This document shows, piece after piece, positions 8,258 to 17,523 of a DNA stretch of 64,000 nt; the first letter of the stretch is position 1; every line of letters begins with the position of its first letter. The notes under the pieces were generated by a model. That model searched no databases, was not told the origin of the DNA, and was given only the letters and a program-made list of their open reading frames with translations. A program made the translations under genes and the position numbers. The DNA comes from Deltaproteobacteria bacterium. Lineage in GTDB: Bacteria; Myxococcota_A; Polyangia; JAAYKL01. Where the stretch lies: contig JAFGWT010000327.1 of the NCBI GenBank assembly GCA_016937015.1, positions 1 through 64,000 of the forward strand, in the 5' to 3' direction.

Positions 8258-10033
8258 CTACTTTTTGTCGGGCACGGGTAATCCGTAATCTGTCTGATAG
8301 TTTTCGGTCTCGAACTCCGGTACGCCGTAGTCGGGTAACATCACATCGGTGGCGGTATCTGTGTCGGGCATGCCATAGGCAGGGACGTCTGTTTCTTCTT
8401 CAATTGGCATACCGTAATCCGCATCCGCATCGGTGTCGCTGTCAGAATAGCCCGTATCGACCGGCATGCCATATTCAATCGCGTATTCGGTATCAACTGG
8501 CATACCGTAATCCGCATCGGTAACGCTGTCTGTATCACTGTCCGAATCCGAATCCGAATCAGAATCGGAATCGGTATCTGTGTCCGAATCTGAGTCCGTA
8601 TCTGAGTCAGATGCGCCAGTGTCGAAAGGCATTGCGTATTCGGGTGAAATCACGTCGGTGTCGGGCATACCGTAGGCAGGGGTATCCGTTTCTTCGATTG
8701 GCATCCCGTAATCCGTATCCACTGGCATGCCGTAGTCCGCGTCAGAATCAGTGTCGCTATCGGTATCACTGTCAGCGTCACTATCCGCATCACTGTCCGA
8801 ATCGGAATCACTATCGGTATCCGCATCTGAGTACCCTGCACTATCCGTATCTGTTTCAGTGTCCCTGGGTGACGGCTCATCCACATCGTCACAGGCGCTC
8901 ACGCCCGCGCCCAGCAACATGGCCAGAGTGACTGCGGCCGCCTGTTTCGAAAGATACTGCCCGGTTTCCTTTTGTTCATGCAGCGTGCGATAAACACACA
9001 TGGGGTTCTCTACGCCATCCCCGGACGCCACCTTCTTCGCTGTACAGCCCCCTTTGCAGATTTCCGCCTTATCGCAGGTTCTGCAGAATCCACCCAATTC
9101 GTCGATAGTCCAGTTCCGGGTGTACGCAAACGCGCCATCCCGATGCCAGATCTCAGCCAGTGGCGTCTCCCGAATGTTTCCCTCCACAAACTCCTGACCA
9201 CGGTCGTTGTAGCCGGCCATAATCGACAGACATCCCTTGATGTTGCCGTTCGACTCTATTCCGATAACGCTCTTTCCCGCGCCGCAACCCGTAAAATGTT
9301 TCCCGTGATTCGCTTTGCGCAACAGCTTTTCGTTCGGTCCAAAATACCCAACAGAATCAGACGGGTGAACGCGAATCGGGCTTTTGCGAATGAGTTTTCC
9401 CAGCGTCTTTTCAACGCCAATCAACTGACCCGGCGACAGCAGCATATCCCTGTGATCACTCATGTTCCCCATGTCTGTCCCCAGCTGCACCTGCCACGCA
9501 TACGCGCCCTTGTCGACAATCAACTGATGAAGCGATTCCAACTCGCGCAGGTTTCTGGTGTTCAGATGTGTCAGCACAGCAAAAGGCATCCGCTCTTCCC
9601 GACACGTGTCCATGGCGGTCATCAATTGCCGAAAATGTCCAATTCTGCCGCGAATAAAATCATGGGTTTGGGCTTCGCCGCCGTCGAGACTCAACCCAAT
9701 TCCAGATAACTGCATCTTTTTTGCCAGTCGAATCGCGTCGCGGTCAAGAGAGACAGCATTGGTAATCATTCCGGCGCGAATTCCCACAGAAGTCGCCGCG
9801 TGAATAATATCCGGCCAGTCTTCCCGGCACATGGGCTCTCCCCCCGAAATCGAAATCCACTCCATTCCCAGTTTTTTTAAGTCCGAAAACATCGTGCGGA
9901 TTTCATCGATACCTAACTCATCCGCCCGTGCTTTTCCCGCCCGTGAACCGCAGTGCCTGCAACGGAGATTGCATTTTAACGTTGCCTCAAACACGCCCCG
10001 TCGGGGTATGAATTCAGATCTCTGCATCGCCAT
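8258..10033 (-). CDS. Radical SAM/SPASM enzyme fused to a lipoprotein-like Ser-Asp / Y-G-M-P repeat tail
   Basis: The start is ATG 10033, six bases after AAAGGA. Residues 1-345 are a radical SAM enzyme: the cluster motif CNLRCRHC (Cys 21, 25, 28), the SAM-binding ISGGEP, then a SPASM domain with Cys at GCGAG, GCLSI, FCRTCDKAEICKGGC and MCVYR. This architecture is typical of peptide-modifying maturases. Residues about 360-381 form a hydrophobic segment ending LLGAGVSAC, which reads as a lipoprotein signal with Cys381 although no start codon precedes it. The rest (382-591) is a duplicated acidic tail of Ser-Asp tracts carrying ten motifs of the form [D/E/A]-Y-[G/A]-[M/V/L]-P. Inference: an enzyme fused to its own ribosomally made substrate, or a membrane-anchored enzyme with a periplasmic tail. 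It is followed by the beta-helix gene on the same strand. Confidence 0.88.
   Translation of the reverse strand: MAMQRSEFIPRRGVFEATLKCNLRCRHCGSRAGKARADELGIDEIRTMFSDLKKLGMEWISISGGEPMCREDWPDIIHAATSVGIRAGMITNAVSLDRDAIRLAKKMQLSGIGLSLDGGEAQTHDFIRGRIGHFRQLMTAMDTCREERMPFAVLTHLNTRNLRELESLHQLIVDKGAYAWQVQLGTDMGNMSDHRDMLLSPGQLIGVEKTLGKLIRKSPIRVHPSDSVGYFGPNEKLLRKANHGKHFTGCGAGKSVIGIESNGNIKGCLSIMAGYNDRGQEFVEGNIRETPLAEIWHRDGAFAYTRNWTIDELGGFCRTCDKAEICKGGCTAKKVASGDGVENPMCVYRTLHEQKETGQYLSKQAAAVTLAMLLGAGVSACDDVDEPSPRDTETDTDSAGYSDADTDSDSDSDSDADSDADSDTDSDTDSDADYGMPVDTDYGMPIEETDTPAYGMPDTDVISPEYAMPFDTGASDSDTDSDSDTDTDSDSDSDSDSDSDTDSVTDADYGMPVDTEYAIEYGMPVDTGYSDSDTDADADYGMPIEEETDVPAYGMPDTDTATDVMLPDYGVPEFETENYQTDYGLPVPDKK
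8261..8890 (-). repeat. Coding repeats: duplicated Ser-Asp plus Y-G-M-P blocks
   Basis: The DNA encodes two copies of a module made of an (SD/DTD)n tract (cores about 8738-8831 and 8525-8615) followed by a series of DYGMPVDT, DYGMPIEE, AYGMPDTD units. Seven units are exact YGMP; the others are YAMP, YGVP and YGLP. The order of variants is nearly the same in both modules, so the tail seems to have arisen by one larger duplication as well as by small unit repeats. Confidence 0.85.
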
Positions 10034-10111
10034 GGCTCATCCTTTCGTTTAATTGAATAAATTAATGAATGTCCAATTTATAACACATACCAATAAAAAA
10101 ATGGGAACTTT

Positions 10112-12046
10112 TCAGTTTTCGTTTTGCATATCCACATCGCCAAGGGTAGCAATCAAATTTCTTAGGCGACTTTTGCCAAATGGCTTGTGCCAGATACTCA
10201 TAAGGTCAGCAGCGGCTGCGCTGTTTTCAGCCTCCCGGTCTCCGTGATTGGTCAAAAGAACAACACGGGAAGGTGCGGATACCAGACAGGCATCTTTCAA
10301 AAAATTAACACCATTCGTACCCGGCAACCGATAATCGGCAATTACCAAATCAAACGGAATCACCTCAGCAGTGAGCGCCTCCAACGCATGGGAAGGATCG
10401 AGCTGAATACTCACGTCAAAACCCAATTCCCGAAGCATTCTCGACATCATTGTCCCCGAACTGATATCGCCAGCCACCAGAAGGATTCGTTGAATCGGCC
10501 GACCATGCCCTTCAGCCGGCTTCCACGGCGGAATTGTGTTTTCATCTGGAACCGGAAACAACGCAGTAATGCATGTCCCTTTGCCCGGTTCACTGTCCAC
10601 GAGCAGATTGCCCCCATGCTCCTTCATAATACCAAAAACGACCGACAATCCCATACCGCTTCCTTTTCCCACTTCCCGGGTGGTAAAAAACGGATCGAAC
10701 ATTTGCTGTATTATTCTCGCGTCCATCCCACATCCTTCATCCTCAATCGTGATCGCAACATATTTTCCCGGGGTGACGGCACCAAGACGGCCAGAGATCC
10801 CATCTCCCAACTGCTGGGCCTCACAAAAGACCCGAAGCGTGCCTCTTTCATCCATGGCATGCACGCCGTTGGTGCAGAGGTTCATCATCAATTCGTGAAT
10901 CTGAATAGGATCAGCAACAATCGATGGTACATCTCGGCCGATTCGCGTTTCAATCGCAATCGTTGATGGAAATGCCGCGCGAAGCAACACGACTACCTCT
11001 CGTACTATCAGTTGAGGTGCAATTTCGGTAAGTGCCTGCTTCTGCTGGCGGGTGAAGGACAGTATCTGATTAATCAGCTGCTTTGCCCGCTCAGTGGATA
11101 CCAGTATCTGTTGAATATATTGCCCGCTCAACGATTCGGGCGCCCATTCGTCGGCAAGCAAATCGGCATATCCCATAATCGCACCAAGAATATTGTTGAA
11201 ATCATGGGCGATACCGCCGGATAAATATCCGAGTGCTTCCATTTTCTCAGCCTGATGCAGCTGCTTTTCCTTGAGTATATCCTCGGTGATATCCTTTTTA
11301 ACTGCGACATAATTCACGATTGTCCCGTCAGTCCCCATCACCGGAGAAATCACTGCCCGTTCCGTGTATCGAGCACCATTTTTTCGCTGGTTTTCAAAAA
11401 CGCCGCGCCATGTCCGCCCGGAAGATATTGTTTCCCACATCTCTTTGTAAAATGATTCATCGTGAACGCCACTTTGCAGGACCCGCGGATTCTCCCCCAT
11501 CACATCTTCCCGGCGATATCCGGTTACGTTTTCGAATGCGGGATTGACATAGACAATTTTGGCGTGCACATCGGTGATAACAACAACCTCCGCCGCCTGT
11601 TCCATGGCCATTGACAACCGCACAAGGGCCTGTTCCGATTGCTTGCGTTCTGTAACATCTTCAAAAATTGTGGCGAACAGGCCGGGCGCTGGCTGATAGG
11701 CGGTAACCTCAAAGTATTTGCCCAACTCCTTTGAATAATTGGTAATGGTCGTTGATTCGCCAGTCAAAGCGACTTTGCCATAGGTTTCGATCCAGTACGG
11801 TTCTGTATCCGGCAGCACATCAAGCACTCTTTTGCCAACAATACTTCGATTCAAACCAGTCAGGCGCTCAAATGAAGGACTTATATCAAGAAAGCGATAA
11901 TCGATCGGTGCACCGGTTCCATCGCAGATGATTTCATGAATGGCAAAGCCGTTGCGCATGGTTTCAAACAGTCGGTAATATACACCATCCAGTTTTTGCT
12001 GAACCGTCACATCGGAAGGTAAGTTTGATGGCTGCGGAGTTTTCAT
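10112..12046 (-). CDS. Hybrid sensor histidine kinase, PAS-PAS-HK-REC
   Basis: The start is set at ATG 12046, with AGAAAG nine bases upstream; the TTG at 12055 in the ORF track overlaps that site. There is no membrane segment, so it is cytoplasmic. Residues about 20-135 and 145-265 are two PAS domains (the second with the VNPAFENVTGYRREDVMG motif and a PAC end, VAVKKDITE). The kinase core has the phospho-His in GGIAHDFNNILG, N box in MMNLCTNGVHAMD, and G boxes in EDEGCGMD and GKGSGMGLSVV. The C-terminal receiver has its Asp in LVIADYRLPGTNG and its Lys in HKPFG. The HDFNN-type kinase with a terminal REC usually feeds a separate regulator, which is not obvious here. Confidence 0.9.
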   Translation of the reverse strand: MKTPQPSNLPSDVTVQQKLDGVYYRLFETMRNGFAIHEIICDGTGAPIDYRFLDISPSFERLTGLNRSIVGKRVLDVLPDTEPYWIETYGKVALTGESTTITNYSKELGKYFEVTAYQPAPGLFATIFEDVTERKQSEQALVRLSMAMEQAAEVVVITDVHAKIVYVNPAFENVTGYRREDVMGENPRVLQSGVHDESFYKEMWETISSGRTWRGVFENQRKNGARYTERAVISPVMGTDGTIVNYVAVKKDITEDILKEKQLHQAEKMEALGYLSGGIAHDFNNILGAIMGYADLLADEWAPESLSGQYIQQILVSTERAKQLINQILSFTRQQKQALTEIAPQLIVREVVVLLRAAFPSTIAIETRIGRDVPSIVADPIQIHELMMNLCTNGVHAMDERGTLRVFCEAQQLGDGISGRLGAVTPGKYVAITIEDEGCGMDARIIQQMFDPFFTTREVGKGSGMGLSVVFGIMKEHGGNLLVDSEPGKGTCITALFPVPDENTIPPWKPAEGHGRPIQRILLVAGDISSGTMMSRMLRELGFDVSIQLDPSHALEALTAEVIPFDLVIADYRLPGTNGVNFLKDACLVSAPSRVVLLTNHGDREAENSAAAADLMSIWHKPFGKSRLRNLIATLGDVDMQNEN

Positions 12047-12206
12047 GATGCGCAACTTTCTGAAATGATACGTAAAAATCAGTAAAGCACGAATTGTTGG
12101 GCGGTCAAATCAAGGTTTGGCAATCCGACGCATTCCAGGTGGAATGGAAAGCATCCATGGACGCGTGGATTGAAAAAGGCGCTAACTGAAGAGCACCCCT
12201 CTCGGC

Positions 12207-14885
12207 TCAATCTGATGCGCCGATATTGCCGTATACAAGCCCCCTGCCGGCAGTGCTCATGTACACCCGGCCGAACACATTCGTATCCCCCTGCACAAAC
12301 TTCCCGTTGCCTGGGCCACCGTATTGATGCGCGTCGTCATTCATGCGCGCCCAGGATTCACCTTTGTCGATGGAATAATATACGCCAAGCGGATTGTCAG
12401 TCGCACCGGCCACGCCCCAGATGAAGAGCGTTTCGTAATCGGCGCCATCAGCCGCTTTGCCAATGCCCACCGCATGCGCGGAGTACACCGACGCAAAGCG
12501 CACCCATGTCTCGCCGCCATCATCTGAAAATGCCAGTCCGTTTGTACTGAAACGGCCATTCTCCGCCCAGCTTTGCGCCTGATCCAAAGGCGCCCAAATA
12601 TGCCCTTCCCTGCCTGGTACGGTTCGAATCAGACCGTTACTGGATTGCCACAATCCCTCGGCATCGTTTTGCACAGCCCCAACCGTCTCAAACGAAACCC
12701 CTTTGTCCGACGATTTTTTTAAATTTCCCTGCTGGTCCAGCAGATAAAACACATCCGCATTCACCGGGTCACAGACAATTCGCGCATATTGAGACTGCCC
12801 ATCCATCCCGGTTACGGTTGTCCAGTTAGCTCCCATATCATCGGAGCGATATACCACGTTGGCATTTTCGGGGCGATGCAGCAATACCTCACCGTCCGCT
12901 GACAGCACCACCAACCCATGAGTGCCCATGGGTTCCGGCAGCGCCGTCCAGGAGGCGGCGTTGTCATCAGAAAAATACATCACATCACTCTCAATTCCTG
13001 TGCCAGTGGAGTAATCAGTTACATGACCGGTACGTAAAAATGCGCCCGTGAGCGGCGCGTATCCCAGCGAATGGGTGGTGCCGATTTCCGGGATGTGGAC
13101 CGGGGCCGATTCGCCGATATTGGTATATACCGCGCCATCATAGTCGCCAATCGCAGTGACCAGAGGGCCACCGGGGATGCTGACGATATCAAGTGGCACC
13201 GTTTCTTCAATTCCTCTGGATTCAAACCGCCACACCGGCAGCGCGTCTTCGAGGTTGTCAGTATGAAAAACCCCATTTCCGGAAACCACCCATGCCTCGT
13301 TGGTATCAAACGGATTAAATGCGACATCACCTGCCCAATGAATGGCGTGACCGCTTATCCATGCATTTCCATTGGGATCCGCATTGGCATTGTCCGGATC
13401 ATCAGGCTCCATATATGAAAATCCGGTGGTCCAGGTTTCTCCTCCGTCCGCAGTTACATAAATACGATCGCCCCACCCTTCTGCGCCATCCGCATAACGC
13501 GTCTGACCACCATAATAATTGAGTGTGGTAACCACGATATGGTTTGTGTCTTTGGGATCCACACTGACACCGCCGAATCCATGAGATGTTCCCTGACCGC
13601 CGTTGCCCATTAACTCAGACCCGTCATCAGACATGGGTGTTAGATTCGTCCATGAATCGGACGCAATATCATAACGGTAAAACGAACCGGTGTTGATACC
13701 ATGGGGACCAGGGGCATTATTGTATGTAATATAGAGGCTGCCTTCAGCCAAAACCGCGCGGTTTGGCATCTGACCGGTTGGGCCCCCGTTGATGGTATCG
13801 AACGACGCACCGCCATCTGTACTGACATACAGATTATCACCAATCTGAGATACGCCCATATACAGCGTATCGGTGCCTCCATCAGCAGTCAGACCGCCAC
13901 TTTCGTCGAAAAACACAAAACTGATGCCATTGGTATTGACTAAATCGGCGCCGGAACTGGCACCAATGTCACTGACTTTTCGCCACGATTTTCCGGCGTC
14001 TTCGCTTTTAAACAGCCCCGCTGAGCGACTCCCGCAAAACACGATATCGGAATTATTGGGGTCCACTGCCAGCTTCTCTCCGGTCTGGCGCCCCATTCCA
14101 TTGCCATGAGCCCCCCACAGTTCAGTAACGTCCGTCACATCAAACGTTTCACCGTAATCGTCGGACCGGAGAATGGCTGTTTTTCCGTCACTGAAATACG
14201 ACGTGCCGGCGAGTATATACAGGCGTCCAGGATTGGACGGATCGAGCGCGAAACTCTCAGTGCCATACAGCCCCACATCATCCTGTGAAATCCAGTCCAT
14301 GAGAGGTATCCAAACCCCATGTGTATCATTCCATCGATAAACGCCCCCCACGTCTGTGCGGGCATACACGAGTCCTTCCACATCTTTCGACGGCAGCAAC
14401 CCCGCCACAAAACCGCCCCCATCAAAGCGAACATTTCCCCAGCCATCGGTATCCCCGGGCTCAATATCCACCGGCCCTGTATCGGTATCCGAGTCCGTAT
14501 CGCTATCCGCATCCGAATCACTGTCTGTATCCGTATCACTATCCGAATCAGAGTCAGAATCGCCATCTGTGTCACTGTCTGTATCTGTATCGGAATCACT
14601 GTCTGAGTCGCTGTCGGTGTCCGAATCACTGTCACTATCCGCGTCAGAATCGGCATCCGAATCCGAATCCCCATCGCCATCTCCATGCGAAGTCCCATCA
14701 CTGTCCGAATCGGAATCCGAGTCCGAGTCCGAATCAGAATCAGAATCAGAATCGGCATCGCCACCAATATCCCCATCAGTTGTGTCTTTGGCTTTAGATT
14801 CATCTGATGAGCAGCCGTTCAGCACGCTTAACGCCGGTATGAAACAAAGTACCCCAATCAGTATTTTCCAGTTTTTTGCAGTCAT
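12207..14885 (-). CDS. GH74-like (xyloglucanase/BNR-repeat) lipoprotein with Ser-Asp linker
   Basis: A GGAGAG ribosome site precedes ATG 14885. The signal peptide ends in a lipobox LNGC at about residue 25. Residues about 30-155 are a Ser-Asp/Thr-Asp linker. The rest begins [15 protein letters not shown] and continues [20 protein letters not shown] and LAVDPNN, which are hallmark stretches of the GH74 double beta-propeller; the Asp of ARTDVGG aligns with a catalytic Asp of GH74 endoglucanases. Further BNR-like S-D-D-G-x-x-W motifs recur ([24 protein letters not shown]). It is probably displayed on the outer surface and acts on a beta-glucan such as xyloglucan, although many GH74 homologues have unproven substrates. 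It is divergently placed from the fumarase genes. Confidence 0.85.
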   Translation of the reverse strand: MTAKNWKILIGVLCFIPALSVLNGCSSDESKAKDTTDGDIGGDADSDSDSDSDSDSDSDSDSDGTSHGDGDGDSDSDADSDADSDSDSDTDSDSDSDSDTDTDSDTDGDSDSDSDSDTDTDSDSDADSDTDSDTDTGPVDIEPGDTDGWGNVRFDGGGFVAGLLPSKDVEGLVYARTDVGGVYRWNDTHGVWIPLMDWISQDDVGLYGTESFALDPSNPGRLYILAGTSYFSDGKTAILRSDDYGETFDVTDVTELWGAHGNGMGRQTGEKLAVDPNNSDIVFCGSRSAGLFKSEDAGKSWRKVSDIGASSGADLVNTNGISFVFFDESGGLTADGGTDTLYMGVSQIGDNLYVSTDGGASFDTINGGPTGQMPNRAVLAEGSLYITYNNAPGPHGINTGSFYRYDIASDSWTNLTPMSDDGSELMGNGGQGTSHGFGGVSVDPKDTNHIVVTTLNYYGGQTRYADGAEGWGDRIYVTADGGETWTTGFSYMEPDDPDNANADPNGNAWISGHAIHWAGDVAFNPFDTNEAWVVSGNGVFHTDNLEDALPVWRFESRGIEETVPLDIVSIPGGPLVTAIGDYDGAVYTNIGESAPVHIPEIGTTHSLGYAPLTGAFLRTGHVTDYSTGTGIESDVMYFSDDNAASWTALPEPMGTHGLVVLSADGEVLLHRPENANVVYRSDDMGANWTTVTGMDGQSQYARIVCDPVNADVFYLLDQQGNLKKSSDKGVSFETVGAVQNDAEGLWQSSNGLIRTVPGREGHIWAPLDQAQSWAENGRFSTNGLAFSDDGGETWVRFASVYSAHAVGIGKAADGADYETLFIWGVAGATDNPLGVYYSIDKGESWARMNDDAHQYGGPGNGKFVQGDTNVFGRVYMSTAGRGLVYGNIGASD
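14475..14765 (-). repeat. Ser-Asp encoding low-complexity tract
   Basis: About 290 bases of near-hexameric repeats (minus strand GAYTCN/GATACN steps) encode D-S-D-S, D-T-D-S and D-A-D-S runs in the linker of the GH74-like lipoprotein. Similar tracts occur in the radical SAM gene, showing a shared linker type for exported proteins in this genome. Confidence 0.85.
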
Positions 14886-14971
14886 AATCTCTCCGCTTGA
14901 TATTCAATGGACAATGAAATCGCAATTTATGGCCTATGCGCTCCCCGTCAGTACCCGTGACAACCGGATTC

Positions 14972-15001
14972 GTGTCATTTCAACCAGAGAAAATTTATAA
15001 T
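14972..15001 (+). promoter_or_regulatory. Candidate sigma-70 promoter for the fumarase operon
   Basis: GTGTCA (14972-14977), 18 bases, then a perfect TATAAT (14996-15001). It lies about 54 bases before the fumarase alpha start within an AT-rich stretch. The -35 element is only 4/6. Confidence 0.4.
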
Positions 15002-15054
15002 TTAAATATCACTGAAATTAACGTACAGCTGGCTCGCAGCGCATATTTTGTGTT

Positions 15055-16026
15055 ATGAACACTTATAGAATGAGACGCCCACATACCAGTGAGATGCCAC
15101 CCAGCTTTAAAGACACCTTCGTAGAACTGCTCAGGCGCGCTTCGACACAATTGCCCCAGGATGTTACAACGGCACTTCGCGAGGGACATGCGGCTGAAAT
15201 TCAGGGGTCCCCCGCGTCAAATGCACTGGAAACAATCCTGGAAAACATTAGTCTTTCGCGACGAAACAGCACTCCGCTTTGTCAGGACACCGGCACGAAC
15301 ATCTGGCATGTGTATCACCCTCGTACAATATGTAAAACTGCAATCGAAGAGATTATCCGCGAGGCCACAGCCGAAGCGTGTCAACGTTCATATCTTCGAG
15401 CCAATGCGGTGGACCCGATAACAAATCTGAACACCGGTAACAACCTGGGACAGCGGTTTCCTGTCATCTCATTTTACGAATGGCGGTCCAGTGCCATTCG
15501 CGCCGCTGTAATGCTCAAAGGCGGCGGCTGCGAAAACGTGTCATGCCAGTATGCGCTGCCATACGAACCAATTCATGCCGGTAGGGACCTGGAAGGCGTT
15601 CGCCGCGTTGTGCTCGATGGGGTTTTCAACGCTCAGGGACGCGGTTGCGCTCCCGGTATTATTGGTGTGGGTGTCGGTGGTGATCGCATTACAGGGATGA
15701 TTGAAGCCAAGCACCAGCTGTGGCGCGAACTGGGAGACGAAAACGAAAATCCGCTCCTCAGCAAACTCGAGAAGCGACTATATTCCGAGTGCAATCAATT
15801 GGGTATCGGCCCCATGGGCTACGGCGGAAAAACCACAGTGCTGGGCGTAAAAGTTGGGGCTATTCACCGAGTGCCGGCATCTTATTTTGTGTCCATATCA
15901 TATATGTGCTGGGCATCCCGCCGTGCCTGTGTGACGATTGCGCCGTCCGGTAAATTAACCTATCACAAACGGGTGCCCCGCTACTTTGGCTGCAACACAC
16001 CCAACTGCAAAGGCCCATCCCATTGA
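15055..16026 (+). CDS. Fumarate hydratase class I, alpha (catalytic N-terminal) subunit
   Basis: A 323-residue member of the iron-sulfur fumarase/tartrate dehydratase alpha family, which binds a 4Fe-4S cluster and interconverts fumarate and malate in the TCA cycle together with the beta subunit encoded next. Family cysteines are present in TPLCQDTGT, GGGCENVS and SYMCWASRRA, and the MGYGGKTTVLGVKV stretch is characteristic. Two-subunit class I fumarases and L-tartrate dehydratase subunits are hard to separate by eye; fumarase is favoured because nothing for tartrate use is nearby. The stop overlaps the TTG start of the beta gene (TTGA). Confidence 0.85.
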   Translation: MNTYRMRRPHTSEMPPSFKDTFVELLRRASTQLPQDVTTALREGHAAEIQGSPASNALETILENISLSRRNSTPLCQDTGTNIWHVYHPRTICKTAIEEIIREATAEACQRSYLRANAVDPITNLNTGNNLGQRFPVISFYEWRSSAIRAAVMLKGGGCENVSCQYALPYEPIHAGRDLEGVRRVVLDGVFNAQGRGCAPGIIGVGVGGDRITGMIEAKHQLWRELGDENENPLLSKLEKRLYSECNQLGIGPMGYGGKTTVLGVKVGAIHRVPASYFVSISYMCWASRRACVTIAPSGKLTYHKRVPRYFGCNTPNCKGPSH

Positions 16027-16604
16027 AAACAATCCAGCTGCCAATCAACGGCAACGATATTCAAAAGTTACGCGTCGGCGATGAAGTCCAAATATCCGGA
16101 CACATGGTAACCGCGCGGGATATGGCGCACCGTTATATGACGGACCAGTGGCCAGACTGGCTCGTCCCACTGCTGCGGGACGGCGCAATTTATCATTGTG
16201 GCCCGGTAGTAAGTCAAAACAACGGCGTATACGCCGCCCTCTCCGCGGGGCCGACCACATCCATCCGGGAAGAACCCTACGCGCACCGGGTGATTGCGCG
16301 CTACGGTCCTCGTCTGTTAATCGGTAAGGGCGGAATGGGAGATAAAACGCTTGAAGCCATGCGGCAACACGGCGCTGTGTACATTCATGCCACAGGCGGT
16401 GCGGCCAGTGTTATCGCCAAATCCATTGTGCATATTCACGCCGTTCACATGCTGGCAGAGTTTGGTGCACCAGAAGCATTCTGGGAGTTGGAGGTAGAGA
16501 ATTTTACTGGCGTTGTCACCATGGACGCCCATGGCGGCAGTTTGCATCGGACGGTCCGCGAGGCGTCTCAAAAACAGCTATTCGCCCTGCTGGGCGACAC
16601 TTAA
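16023..16604 (+). CDS. Fumarate hydratase class I, beta (C-terminal) subunit
   Basis: A 193-residue partner of the preceding subunit. It begins with a TTG that overlaps the alpha stop and has AAAGG shortly upstream; the first ATG would delete the conserved N-terminal strand (LRVGDEVQISG), so TTG is accepted. Characteristic motifs are GPTTSIREEPYA, LIGKGGMG and ATGGAASVIA, which form the substrate-binding swivelling domain of the Fe-S hydro-lyases. The coupled genes ensure equal amounts of the two subunits. Confidence 0.87.
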   Translation: MKTIQLPINGNDIQKLRVGDEVQISGHMVTARDMAHRYMTDQWPDWLVPLLRDGAIYHCGPVVSQNNGVYAALSAGPTTSIREEPYAHRVIARYGPRLLIGKGGMGDKTLEAMRQHGAVYIHATGGAASVIAKSIVHIHAVHMLAEFGAPEAFWELEVENFTGVVTMDAHGGSLHRTVREASQKQLFALLGDT

Positions 16605-16621
16605 ACACAGGACAAACCGCC

Positions 16622-16948
16622 ATGACCACAGATACCAAAACCAAACCAGAGGCGAACACGCACATAACTTCACGTGATTTGAACTGCAACGAATCCGCCA
16701 CCTGCCAGGTGCTCACCTACGATGGTCATCGCGCCGCGCAGCGTCCGCGTGTCGTGATATTTGACGATATTGAGTATCAGGTGAGAGAATGCGAATCCCT
16801 GTTTATCTCCACAGGAGAGGCTGCATCGGCGCCCGTCAGGCGTGGTTTTGTTGTGCGCTGTGAAGGCGGACGACAGTTCAGACTTACTCTGACGGAAGGC
16901 GTGGGATGGCTAATCGAATCCCAACCAGGACTGTTTGTAACGCCGTGA
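16622..16948 (+). CDS. Small conserved-type hypothetical protein
   Basis: A 108-residue cytoplasmic protein seventeen bases after the fumarase beta stop, with AGGA upstream of the ATG, so probably the third gene of that operon. I do not recognise a named family with certainty. The core reads RVVIFDDIEYQVRECESLFIS, then RRGFVVRCEGGRQFRLTL and GWLIES. That is a compact all-beta pattern resembling small uncharacterised proteins of deltaproteobacterial genomes. There is no signal peptide or metal motif. The function is unknown. Confidence 0.6.
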   Translation: MTTDTKTKPEANTHITSRDLNCNESATCQVLTYDGHRAAQRPRVVIFDDIEYQVRECESLFISTGEAASAPVRRGFVVRCEGGRQFRLTLTEGVGWLIESQPGLFVTP

Positions 16949-16970
16949 TCCGTGTAAAAACGGATTAATT
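16948..16970. terminator. Weak bidirectional terminator between convergent genes
   Basis: ATCCGT (16948-16953) and ACGGAT (16960-16965) form a six-base stem with a GTAAAA loop, followed by TAATTTT on the plus strand and preceded by an A-rich loop. It lies exactly between the convergent small hypothetical gene and the response regulator, and overlaps both stops. Confidence 0.4.
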
Positions 16971-17369
16971 TTCGAGGGACTCAAATATGCCTTCCAACGA
17001 CACTGGTTTGATATGGTAGTGCTGAATGAGGCCGGATTGAATATGTGCTGTGAAAAGTGCCGGATCGCTTGCTGAAATCATCACTCGATTCATCATTGGA
17101 TAATTGATAGCCACCTGCCCCAGTAACCAGATGCCGTTGTAAACAGGCATATCGAAGTCCGTAATAATGGCCTCGAAATCGCCAGTTGCCAGCCGAACCG
17201 CAGCATCCTCAGCATCAATGGCGGTTTCGACAACATAGTGTTTGGTCAGTTGCCGTCTGAGTGCCCGCAGCAGCGTTCCGTCGTCGTCAACAACCAGCAC
17301 TCGCTTCCTGGCGCTTCGGCGGGAAACGCCAGTTTCGATCATTCCGGAATGCAAAACCTGAATTGCCAT
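16965..17369 (-). CDS. Single-domain response regulator
   Basis: ATG 17369 follows a GGGGGGAATC ribosome site, so the longer ORF-track start at 17411 is rejected. The protein is essentially one receiver: acidic pocket VLVVDDDG, phospho-acceptor in IITDFDMPVYNG, conserved Ser in MISAS and Lys in HIKPVS. There is no output domain. It has about the same plan as the next receiver upstream (17524-17961), and the pair look like diverged duplicates. A partner kinase is not adjacent, and action through protein contact is inferred. Confidence 0.88.
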   Translation of the reverse strand: MAIQVLHSGMIETGVSRRSARKRVLVVDDDGTLLRALRRQLTKHYVVETAIDAEDAAVRLATGDFEAIITDFDMPVYNGIWLLGQVAINYPMMNRVMISASDPALFTAHIQSGLIQHYHIKPVSLEGIFESLEN

Positions 17370-17523
17370 GATTCCCCCCAAAAAGTAAAATTTGGACAAA
17401 TGATACTGCACCCATGTATAGCATGAACCAGTGTCCAGTCAAAAAAAATTTCAATCCGTAATTATCAGGCGGCGAAACAACAGGCATGACACCCCGTATC
17501 TTCATGAAGGGATGAAAGAAAAG

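Noticed and set aside
8611-8993. Plus-strand Ser/Leu- and Arg/Tyr-rich ORFs opposite the radical SAM tail
   Set aside because: They are antisense translations of the low-complexity tail.
12131-12178. Two hairpins (CATTCC-AGGT-GGAATG and ATCCA...TGGAT) after the GH74-like gene
   Set aside because: Neither has a following T-run on either strand, so a terminator call is not justified.
14319-15000. Several long plus-strand ORFs opposite the GH74-like linker (Ser/Glu- or His/Pro-rich)
   Set aside because: They are shadows of the Ser-Asp coding repeats; their composition follows mechanically from the repeat in other frames.
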